In this document: piece by piece, positions 51,334-59,509 of the stretch
How the letters are laid out: the number at the start of each line of letters is the position of its first letter
Position numbering within the stretch: the stretch's first letter is position 1
From: JAPORK01 sp026710285
GTDB lineage: Bacteria; Pseudomonadota; Gammaproteobacteria; Pseudomonadales; Endozoicomonadaceae
DNA: 64,000 bases
Reading direction: 5' to 3'
Assembly (NCBI GenBank): GCA_965201045.1
Contig: OZ241746.1
Span: 186,001-250,000, forward strand
Made by a program: the position numbers and the translations under genes
Notes under the pieces: generated by a model
The model's database searches: none
What the model saw: only the letters and a program-made list of their open reading frames with translations
Told to the model about the DNA's origin: nothing

Positions 51334-51359
51334 TATTTGTATCTCTTTTTATACAAATA
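51334..51359. promoter_or_regulatory. Inverted repeat upstream of RHS copy 8 with extended arms
   Basis: TATTTGTAT and ATACAAATA around an 8-nt centre; the proximal end is 66 nt from the start at 51268. Compared with copies 5-7 the inner positions have changed on both sides, so that pairing grows from 7 to 9 bp. This paired change supports selection on the symmetry. Confidence 0.6.
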
Positions 51360-51463
51360 ATTTTGGTAACAAAGTAGAAGCTTCATTAAGAATATAGCTA
51401 TATTTTACCCTGATACAGATTTATATTTGATATCTTGCAAATTATTAAACATCTGTTTACCAG

Positions 51464-51477
51464 TAAAAATATTTTTA
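51464..51477. repeat. AT-rich palindrome after the stop of RHS copy 9
   Basis: TAAAAATATTTTTA, 26 nt after the stop codon at 51503 on the minus strand; it conserves the spacing of the other array spacers although copy 9 itself is diverged. Confidence 0.45.
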
Positions 51478-51502
51478 TCTATGATAAGTACAATTTTAAT
51501 TG

Positions 51503-54500
51503 TTAAAAAACAACATAACAATTTACACAATTATAATACATTAATACCGGTTCCAGATTAAATCGTTCAATCATACAGCTTGCATAGTTATACTTGGCTA
51601 CTATCAGGGCAGAAGTGTTTGCATCTCTGTAAGCTACAAAAGTTCCTCTGAGATTATGTCCAATAAATCCTGTATAATTTGACTGACCAGAAAAATCTGT
51701 CTCCCCGATCCTTAACGCGCCAAAAGGTTCAAACAATTGGCTTATAGCACTTTTTTCTGTGTCTGATATTCTGTAACTCAACAGAGAAGAAGGCTCCATA
51801 TTCTCCATTTTTACTAAATATTCTTCTACGCTCTTTAAGTTTAACGGTTTGCCACTAATTTTTGATGCTGTTAATGCTGCCGCTATATTATCATCAACTC
51901 TTCTTGTTTGTTGCAAAGCAATCACAGCATTATCAATCTGTTCATTATTTTGAAGAGTAAGATAACTTATACCACTTTGTTCACTTATCATAAAATTTGC
52001 ATTTATCTGTAATAAATCTTCTCCTAAGTTTGCTGATGCACCTGCGTTTCTGAGAGGAACCAATGGAATATCTCCAGCCTGTTCAGCCATACTTTCAGAC
52101 AACAAGTCTGAATCAGACAGACTCCCGGTAATCATACTATCAAAAGCTATATTTTCAGCCGTCATGCCCGCAGAATACATCCCTTTAATTCCATTGAAAA
52201 TACCTATACCCAGTGATGCTGTTCCTGCAACAAGTGCAATTGCCAGCGAAATACTACCTGTAACGACCCTGGTAATATTAAGAACTTTATCATCAGATTT
52301 TGGTGCAGAGCAAATGACTGAAATTATACTTGAGAGAGAAGAAGTTATTATTCCTGATACAAAAATTCCTATATCATGAGCAAGTACATATGTACTAAAT
52401 CCCAGACTCATAACAGAGATTATCCCAACAATACAGAATCCTATCACTTCAACCCACCTTTTATGTATAGCACCCAACCCGAGTGTTGTAATATAATTTA
52501 TTATTTTTAAACTTTTAGACATATTGCCGTCAGGATCAGTGTTCATAATAGGATTATTAGCAGCAAAGCTGTAACCATCTCCTGCCGGGTCTTCACTGAC
52601 AAAATAGTGCTGATACGGATTATAAGTGCGATGACCTGTCCCCAAAAACTGCCAGTGCGTAACCGGATCACTGCGCTCACTATTAAATCCGGTTAATAGC
52701 TGTTGATAAAACGGTATAATAACTCCCGGGTGATGCCAGGACATACCATAAGGACTATAAGTATTGGACTGACTTAGTCTGTATTGATCACCCGATGAAC
52801 TCCGGGTAAGAACACCGGTAATATCTCCTTTGTAATTTTTTTCATAATATTGATCAACAACACCATCCATAGTTCTGGCAATATTTTGATAACCAATTAT
52901 ATGTGTCGTTTGATCCTGGCGGGTTTGAATGTTTTCATTTATCAGTCGATGGCTACGATAAAAAAAATAATGTTTGCTAAATGCTGTTTTTTCCAGTACT
53001 TCCTTACCACTAGCATCGTAATTATAATAACTATATTTGCCCTGTGTAGTTATGATCCGAACGATTTGATTAAAAGGATTAAAATTTATTTGATTATTTT
53101 CTCCATCCATAATCATATTACCTGCTTTATCATAACTAAAGCTTTTGCTGACAGATAAATTATTATTCCAGCTTGTACTAACACGCTGAAGGCGTAACGG
53201 CATATTCTTATAATAATGGTATGATATTACCTTGCTTAAAGTCGCTTTTCCTGATGAATCTTGTAACCCTTCATTGACTTCTGTCATACGATTTAATGGG
53301 TTGAAATGATAATGCTGACTTATAATGACAGGTGCATTGTTCAATCCTGAATCTGTAAAAGCAGTATCCCGTGGACAAAATGGTAAACCGGTTGAGCCAT
53401 GACAACTCATAGCAATCAGGTTATTTTGCTCATCATATCGGTAATTTAATAAGCCTGTCTGATTGTTGTTTCCCTGTTGTTTTAACTGGACAATATTATT
53501 GACAATGTCATAGCTATAATACCATTTGGAGAGTAGCTGATTATTTAGCATATCCTTTACCTGATATCGACGACCATAGTTATCATAACTTAACGTTCTG
53601 TACATACCACTTCCATAATCGATTGATGTAGTACGTGAAAAATCATCATACCTATTTCTTGCCAACAACTGACGTTGATGATGTAATCTCTGATAATATA
53701 ATGCTGTTATTCTTCCTAATGAATCATATTGTGTTAATGTTTTATTGTCATTGATATCTGTTACAGCAATTAAACGTCGGTTTAAATCATAAAACCACTT
53801 AAGATGGTAATCTGGATAACCATTTTCTCCTGTATGTATTTCTTGTTGTAACATGCCATCATCACTATACAAATATCTTGTTGTTCCAGTTGAATCAGTT
53901 TTTTTTATAAGCAATGCAGTAATAGGGTCATAGTCATTTTTTAATTGTAATTTTCCATCAATATAACTAGCAATAGGTAAACCCAATAGGTTATATCTGA
54001 ATGAAATGATATGTCCTTCAGATGTCGTTATTGTGGCAGGATTACCATCTGTAGTATAAGTATAAGTAGTTCGTTGTTGAAATGCATTTGTCTTCCACAT
54101 CAACTCTCCTGCCGGGTTATATTGTGCTGCATACATCAGCCATCCAGCAACCCCTGAAGAGGTTTTATATTGTTTAGATGCATTGATCAGGTGACTGCTC
54201 AGATCATAAAAATAATGTATTTCATGACCAAAACTGTCTTTCGTAACAGCAACTTCACCCAGTGAATTATAGATTGTTGTTATCGTTCTTCCGGCAGGAT
54301 CCGTGGTAGAGATGGCTCTTCCAAAACCATCATAAGTTGTATTGACTACTTGTACTCCCTGTTGCCATTTTTCGTGGTAGCACAGTTTTTTTACTGCTGA
54401 TAAAGATCCCTGAAAGGCGGGTAATGTGATTTTTTGTATCGGTTTATTTAGTGTGTTGTAATGCACTATGGAAATGACAGAACGCTGATTATGCTGACTC

Positions 54501-56992
54501 ATCCGGTAACTAATCATACATTGCTCAGAGTCATTATATAGCTTAAATACACGCTGACCATCAGGTAGCGTAACCTGCGTAAGTGCACCCATATCATCAT
54601 AATAATAAACTGTTATTAATTTATTTTGTTTTTTCAATGAACTGATTACATAACTGATGTCTTTGAAAATATGCCCGTAACGATCATATTCAAATTGCTT
54701 TTTTAATAACCATTGACCCAGCTCTGCTCTGCCTGTTACAGAAACAATCTCATTCCATTCCTGTAATTTTTTTCCGGCACTGTTAAAGATAATCTTTTTT
54801 TGTAAACCGTTTGCACTGGTAATAAGTATTTGATTCAGTCTCGGAGCAATATTGTATTGATAATGTATATAAGTAGCAAAAGCCGTATTTACTGCCACAT
54901 CCTTCTGTATTAAACGACCATAATCATCATAATGATAGCGTGTTATATTAGTTCCGGCAGCATTAGCTTGTTCGAGGGTTTGATTTGTAAACTGACTGAT
55001 TGTTACCGCAGGCAATTGCTGTAATCTTCCTTTTCCTAATTCAATTGTACTGTATAGTGTTTTACTATAACCATCACGATTCAGCGTGTAATAATAATGT
55101 CTGATTTGTTCAGCGGGTAGTGATGATAAATTATCATAGACTTTTTTAACAATGGTTTTTTGTAATAAGCCATAAGTTAATACATCATGAGTATCACTAT
55201 AATAATAGCGATTTGTGATAATCCGTGCACTCCCTGACTGATGAATCTGATGGTCGAGTACTAGCATATAACCTACACCACTGCGATTTGGTTTGTGGTG
55301 ATAATAGTTATAAGTGATAACAGGCGGTGTTACTATATGCTGCAAAGAATTTATTTTTCTCGATGGATAAACAGTTATTGATTCCGGTAAGGTACTAAAC
55401 CTCCAGCCTTCAGGCATAGCAGGGCAAGCGTTATCACCTTTGACCGGACAATAAGTTATTTTAGTAATACGACCATAATCATCTGTAGAACATACTGGTT
55501 TTCCTGATTTGTCATAAGTGCTTGTTACTGTATTTATATCAGGATCACCATCAATATCACCCCATGTTTTAGTAACTATTTTTAAAGGCAGGTTATAAGT
55601 AGCAGGTAAACTTTTAAAGGAAGTGTATGCACAACCATTACGTTCATCTGTACGACAATAAAAGTTTTCTATTTCTGATAAAATGTGTCCTGTGCGATCA
55701 GAAATTTTTTTGTCATTAATTAATAAATGATATTTATTATAAGTGTGTATTTCTGTAACAAGCTGATTATCTTCAGAAGTTTGATAAGTATAATCAGCCG
55801 GTGCATCGAACAGAATATCCCGCTTTGAATGATTAATAACAGAAGGAAGCCCTGTATTAAAACCAAGATAATTGTGATCATTAGCATTGACTTCAGAGTA
55901 GATATAATGAGTAATCAAAGGTGGTTGAGTGACATCGGTAATTATTGTTGCAACAGAGACAACGCATAATGATAAAGCAAGTTGTTTATTTATTACAGCT
56001 ATCCGCATTGCATTTGTACAATTATAATCAAATACTTTTTTTAACCCGGTAGGATAATTCAGTTCAGTAATTAAATGTCCCTTATACGTCATATGAATAC
56101 CAAATTTACTTATACTATTTTGTACAGATAGTGTAATATCACTGAGTTGATTATTTGAATTATTGATACGAACGCTGACCGGTTTTCCTGTAGCATTTTG
56201 GCTGATAACAATTATATAGTTCTCATGGTAGATAATTTTTATTTGATGGTTTTGATTATCTGCAATATCTGTTAACAAGTGAGTCCCCGGTGCATAAAAA
56301 AAATTGATTGTATTACCATCCTGTTGTTCCAGGCGAATTTCATAACCCTGGTTATTTAGTATTTCACGTAAACCATTTACATAAGTAATGATAAGACCAT
56401 TGTATTTATCTTTGTGAATATTGATATCTTTTAATTTATGATAAAGTGGTTTCCATTGATCATCAGCACTTTTTTGCAAATAAAAGTTTTGTTTCATGCT
56501 GGTTATTAGCTGATTGGTTCGTGGACTAAAATGCGTTAAATTCCACGACCAACCAATACCCAGTGAATCAGGATTAGTGGTGCTGTCACTACTATAATCA
56601 ATTTTTAAATTAATATCAGGGCCATGTCCAAGATTACTGATCATGCTGCCAACTTTCACAGATGTCATTAATGAACCTGTTCTTGGATCTACATGTGTAC
56701 TTAGTGTTTTATTAAAATTAAAAGCATTAGACCACGGTTCTTCCTGATCACTATTATTTTTCAATTGTTGTTTTGTTTTGATGTTCTGTTTAATATAATT
56801 ATGATCGGGATATTGATTATTTTTGCTTTTATTAATAGGTACAGGTGATAACAATTGATTATCACTACTTGATAATTTTTCAGATGATATAGAAAATGCA
56901 GATAGAAATAGTTGGTTACATAAAACAAATAGCAAAAAACACATTACACACAATATAAGTCTGTGTCTTTTCTTATAACATAGCACTTTCAT
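51503..56992 (-). CDS. RHS/YD-repeat protein (copy 9, 1829 aa; first gene of the array)
   Basis: Most upstream and most diverged array member. Layout: hydrophobic N-terminus (about 11-36), a longer Asn/Lys-rich linker, VDPRTG, YD-repeat shell, and an RHS core with SEDPAGDGYSFAANNPIM and TDPDGN. The C-terminal region resembles copies 2-4 at its start (LGAIHKRW) but has an insertion near 1640 (SLSDSDLLSES) and a tail ending in NCYVVF. It is therefore a hybrid between the two subgroups. Its upstream region (56993-57265) is not the conserved array spacer. Unlike the other copies it has a recognisable Shine-Dalgarno (AAGG seven nt before ATG), fitting a first gene with its own translation signal. 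Confidence 0.92.
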   Translation of the reverse strand: MKVLCYKKRHRLILCVMCFLLFVLCNQLFLSAFSISSEKLSSSDNQLLSPVPINKSKNNQYPDHNYIKQNIKTKQQLKNNSDQEEPWSNAFNFNKTLSTHVDPRTGSLMTSVKVGSMISNLGHGPDINLKIDYSSDSTTNPDSLGIGWSWNLTHFSPRTNQLITSMKQNFYLQKSADDQWKPLYHKLKDINIHKDKYNGLIITYVNGLREILNNQGYEIRLEQQDGNTINFFYAPGTHLLTDIADNQNHQIKIIYHENYIIVISQNATGKPVSVRINNSNNQLSDITLSVQNSISKFGIHMTYKGHLITELNYPTGLKKVFDYNCTNAMRIAVINKQLALSLCVVSVATIITDVTQPPLITHYIYSEVNANDHNYLGFNTGLPSVINHSKRDILFDAPADYTYQTSEDNQLVTEIHTYNKYHLLINDKKISDRTGHILSEIENFYCRTDERNGCAYTSFKSLPATYNLPLKIVTKTWGDIDGDPDINTVTSTYDKSGKPVCSTDDYGRITKITYCPVKGDNACPAMPEGWRFSTLPESITVYPSRKINSLQHIVTPPVITYNYYHHKPNRSGVGYMLVLDHQIHQSGSARIITNRYYYSDTHDVLTYGLLQKTIVKKVYDNLSSLPAEQIRHYYYTLNRDGYSKTLYSTIELGKGRLQQLPAVTISQFTNQTLEQANAAGTNITRYHYDDYGRLIQKDVAVNTAFATYIHYQYNIAPRLNQILITSANGLQKKIIFNSAGKKLQEWNEIVSVTGRAELGQWLLKKQFEYDRYGHIFKDISYVISSLKKQNKLITVYYYDDMGALTQVTLPDGQRVFKLYNDSEQCMISYRMSQHNQRSVISIVHYNTLNKPIQKITLPAFQGSLSAVKKLCYHEKWQQGVQVVNTTYDGFGRAISTTDPAGRTITTIYNSLGEVAVTKDSFGHEIHYFYDLSSHLINASKQYKTSSGVAGWLMYAAQYNPAGELMWKTNAFQQRTTYTYTTDGNPATITTSEGHIISFRYNLLGLPIASYIDGKLQLKNDYDPITALLIKKTDSTGTTRYLYSDDGMLQQEIHTGENGYPDYHLKWFYDLNRRLIAVTDINDNKTLTQYDSLGRITALYYQRLHHQRQLLARNRYDDFSRTTSIDYGSGMYRTLSYDNYGRRYQVKDMLNNQLLSKWYYSYDIVNNIVQLKQQGNNNQTGLLNYRYDEQNNLIAMSCHGSTGLPFCPRDTAFTDSGLNNAPVIISQHYHFNPLNRMTEVNEGLQDSSGKATLSKVISYHYYKNMPLRLQRVSTSWNNNLSVSKSFSYDKAGNMIMDGENNQINFNPFNQIVRIITTQGKYSYYNYDASGKEVLEKTAFSKHYFFYRSHRLINENIQTRQDQTTHIIGYQNIARTMDGVVDQYYEKNYKGDITGVLTRSSSGDQYRLSQSNTYSPYGMSWHHPGVIIPFYQQLLTGFNSERSDPVTHWQFLGTGHRTYNPYQHYFVSEDPAGDGYSFAANNPIMNTDPDGNMSKSLKIINYITTLGLGAIHKRWVEVIGFCIVGIISVMSLGFSTYVLAHDIGIFVSGIITSSLSSIISVICSAPKSDDKVLNITRVVTGSISLAIALVAGTASLGIGIFNGIKGMYSAGMTAENIAFDSMITGSLSDSDLLSESMAEQAGDIPLVPLRNAGASANLGEDLLQINANFMISEQSGISYLTLQNNEQIDNAVIALQQTRRVDDNIAAALTASKISGKPLNLKSVEEYLVKMENMEPSSLLSYRISDTEKSAISQLFEPFGALRIGETDFSGQSNYTGFIGHNLRGTFVAYRDANTSALIVAKYNYASCMIERFNLEPVLMYYNCVNCYVVF

Positions 56993-57265
56993 TTTTAGAC
57001 CTTGGCTTGATGATACTTAAAATGAAGCTGAGAGAACTGCATGGTGAGGTTATCAAAAAACAGCTTAACAGATTATCTATACTCTGCAAGCTTTACAGAT
57101 GTATTCGGATATTGCAGCGTTTAATTGTTTTTTGGTTATCTAATGTGTAACAATATCCGAGAAATGAGAAAAAGCTAAATAGCAACCATAATTATAATTA
57201 CTGTTTTCAGGGTCATATGCTTTAAATCTGGCTAAGGCATCATGCCTGAATCACTATTATGGCAA

Positions 57266-57673
57266 TCATGATGGAATGAACAAAGAGTCATTTGCAATCA
57301 ATTTCAGACATTCATCTTCATCAATATTTTGACATATCTCAAACCACCGTCCTGTATGTCGCATATAAGAAAGGTTATATTTTCCTCCATGCGTGTACTC
57401 CATCCTTGCAAACTTAGTTTCAAACGAAGGAGAAATTGCTCGTGGTCCCGGACAGTTGTATTTACCACAGATGTAAAAATAGTTTCTATTCCATTTTGAA
57501 AATATTTCACTCAAATAATTAAAATTATTATCAGTTGGTGCTGGTTTAAGATGTTTTGGCTTGAGAACATTATCAATGAATTTGTCGGCTTTTTCTTGCA
57601 ATGCAGATTTTACAGAAGGACTAGCTTTAGGTTTTGGTAAGTTAAGTACCCACAGCTTTTTAGATCCGGACAT
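57266..57673 (-). CDS. Conserved-looking hypothetical protein (135 aa)
   Basis: Not assigned to a named family. The N-terminal half is Lys/Pro-rich (PKPKASPSVKSALQEK). The C-terminal half is compact and rich in aromatics: NYFYICGKYNCPGPRAISP, FARMEYTHGGKYNLSYMRHT, GRWFEICQNIDEDECL. This has the look of a small uncharacterised bacterial domain I have seen in gammaproteobacterial genomes but cannot name with confidence. A start at 57673 is supported by GAGA nine nt upstream. No signal peptide or membrane segment. It lies 273 nt upstream of the RHS array on the same strand. The cysteines are not arranged like a metal site. Confidence 0.75.
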   Translation of the reverse strand: MSGSKKLWVLNLPKPKASPSVKSALQEKADKFIDNVLKPKHLKPAPTDNNFNYLSEIFSKWNRNYFYICGKYNCPGPRAISPSFETKFARMEYTHGGKYNLSYMRHTGRWFEICQNIDEDECLKLIANDSLFIPS

Positions 57674-57915
57674 TTTATTACATCTCGCAATATGTTGATT
57701 AAAGGTTTAAGTTTTACAAAAAAAATATATTATATCATTTTTAAGAAATCAGCGCTATATTACTTGGCATTCTAACACAGGAAGTTTACAGCCGAACAAG
57801 TTTGTGAAACCATGGCTTTAGCCTGCAAAAAACAAAAAAACATATGGATATATGTTGAGTCACTGGTCACAACATGCACTGGAAAAAGCGTCGATAAAAG
57901 AAGGTATTATCCCGG

Positions 57916-58107
57916 CTCAATCAGATTAAAATCTGGTTTTCCATTCTGGTAAAGCGTTACCTAAAAAGAAATAGTTTTACTTCAAAAGAAGACCTAAAAT
58001 CCGGGCTTTATAAATTTGTTGATTTTCTTTATAAGGCTATGGCAAAGCCATTTAAATGGACTTATGGAACCCCCTTGAGAACACAAGGGGTCTGTTATAA
58101 GCGCTGA
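57916..58107 (+). mobile_element. 3' remnant of an IS630-family transposase
   Basis: An open stretch whose translation reads LNQIKIWFSILVKR, then FTSKEDLK and MAKPFKWTYGT, the diagnostic end of IS630/Tc1-mariner transposases. In intact members the block reads NQIEIWF, whose Glu is the last catalytic acid of DDE; here it is Lys, so even this part is inactive. The N-terminal two thirds are missing and a TAA closes the frame upstream. The remnant runs across the stop codon of the kinase-like gene at 58095. Confidence 0.75.
58071..58090. terminator. GC-rich hairpin at the end of the degenerate kinase gene
   Basis: CCCCTTG/CAAGGGG, a 7-bp stem with a 6-nt loop, five nt beyond the stop at 58095 on the minus strand. 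There is no U-run, so terminator activity is uncertain. It also lies inside the IS630 remnant and may have come with it. Confidence 0.4.
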
Positions 58108-59228
58108 GAAGCACTATCTGCTTTAAGACCAACAGCTGAAAAACGCTGCAGTGCTTCAGATGCAGTAATGCGCTTATCAGGGTCTGTTTGCAGCATTGCT
58201 TTTAAAATAGCTGTTCGCTCTGGTCCAATTATTTCATGATGTTTTTCAAAGTATTCATCTAATCTTTTTTGCAGAGGGTAAGAGTTAATCGCTGCAAATG
58301 TAGTATGGTGCACACCATCATATGCAGATGGAAATAAATCTTCTCCTGTGAGTATCTCAGCAATAGAGCATGCAGAGCACCAGACATCATGTGCCTGTGC
58401 ACTATAGGGTTTTTGAGTTTGAAATACAGCAAGAAAATTTATAGACTCTGGTGATGCATAAAATGGTGTTAGTGATACACTGGTATAATTGTTTGAATTA
58501 ATAAAGACACCTCCTGGCGCAGCCCCTGCAATCGCTCCATCAAAATTAGTTAGAAGTAATTTATCGCCTGTCCAAAACATATTAAATGGTTTTATATCCA
58601 TATGGCAAACCTGGTTCTCATGAAGATAGTCAACTGCACTTAACAAGTTTAATGTTGCTTCATGCTTTTGTTCCGGGGTTAGGTCTGATTCAACTACGTC
58701 TAAATTATCGGGTGCCGCTCTCATTTGTAATGCAGCTTTTCCTGCATAGTCAACATCAATGTCAACATATTCTGCTTCATATGAAGAATCTGTTTCTTTA
58801 AGATTAAGATCTAGCTGACGTTCATTGATTATAACAACTTTTTTTTGGTCAGAATTGTCATCAACTTTAACAATATTGGGGTGAGACAGTTTGTGTAAAA
58901 TCCTGGTTTCTTTTTCCAGCGTATTTCCGTATTTGTTTCTTTCAAGTTTATATATGTCTGTTCTTTTTGCGCCAGATGAATCATATGCCTCCACTTTATA
59001 GACATCACCTGTAACTGCATTGCCTAAAGACTGTATTTTTTTGACAATTGCAGGAGAATCTGTAGGTTCCATGGGAGGGGGAAGTGCTTTTGTCCATTTA
59101 TTCTGGGCCCAATCATAGATACTGACCAGAAACCGCCAAACTTTCTTTGCATGGTGCGTCCAGACAGTTGATGTCTCTGTTGTCTGTTGTGAAGAGACTG
59201 GCTTAGGCTGGTGTGGATCTACGTTCAT
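58095..59228 (-). CDS. Degenerate eukaryote-like protein kinase, possible pseudokinase (377 aa)
   Basis: Paralogue of 27321-28418. Numbered from the chosen start: the glycine loop is eroded (LGNAVTGDV, about 68-76), Lys is kept in DIYKLERN (K94), the catalytic loop is HMDIKPFN (209-216), but the metal-binding Asp of DFG is Asn (NFD, 228-230). APE is replaced by ASPES. Loss of the metal Asp together with the weakened glycine loop suggests low or no catalysis, though scaffolding is possible. An upstream ATG at 59249 exists. I prefer 59228 because AGAGGA lies 9 nt before it and the paralogue aligns from this Met. The 3' end overlaps an IS630 remnant, so the last few residues may be acquired. Confidence 0.82.
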   Translation of the reverse strand: MNVDPHQPKPVSSQQTTETSTVWTHHAKKVWRFLVSIYDWAQNKWTKALPPPMEPTDSPAIVKKIQSLGNAVTGDVYKVEAYDSSGAKRTDIYKLERNKYGNTLEKETRILHKLSHPNIVKVDDNSDQKKVVIINERQLDLNLKETDSSYEAEYVDIDVDYAGKAALQMRAAPDNLDVVESDLTPEQKHEATLNLLSAVDYLHENQVCHMDIKPFNMFWTGDKLLLTNFDGAIAGAAPGGVFINSNNYTSVSLTPFYASPESINFLAVFQTQKPYSAQAHDVWCSACSIAEILTGEDLFPSAYDGVHHTTFAAINSYPLQKRLDEYFEKHHEIIGPERTAILKAMLQTDPDKRITASEALQRFSAVGLKADSASQRL

Positions 59229-59263
59229 TAACAAACATCCTCTGAGCATTTTGGTTAATTGTC

Positions 59264-59307
59264 TTCACTGTGTTATTACGGCAGCCAATAACAAAAATTA
59301 ATGTTCA
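59264..59307 (-). promoter_or_regulatory. Conserved 44-bp upstream block of kinase genes (copy b)
   Basis: Counterpart of 28454-28497, same distance (36 nt) from the preferred start, beginning TTCACTGTGTTATTACGGCA. Shows that the kinase duplication included its promoter region. Confidence 0.5.
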
Positions 59308-59509
59308 GAAGCATACACAGAACCATCCAGATAAATTTATATATCGATGAATAACCTGAATACAGGTAACAGGATAATCCAAAGGTTCACTCATCAGACC
59401 CGTTTTATGTATAAAATATTGACAATAGCAACCAATAAATGCTGCGGACGTTTACTTTTATCTTCTAATCTTTTTTTAATGGTTCCTTAAAATAGCCGGA
59501 GATTATTTT

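Noticed and set aside
59401..59450. Promoter with TTGACA at 59419 for the canonical kinase
   Set aside because: No acceptable -10 box at 16-18 bp from it, so not reported as a promoter.
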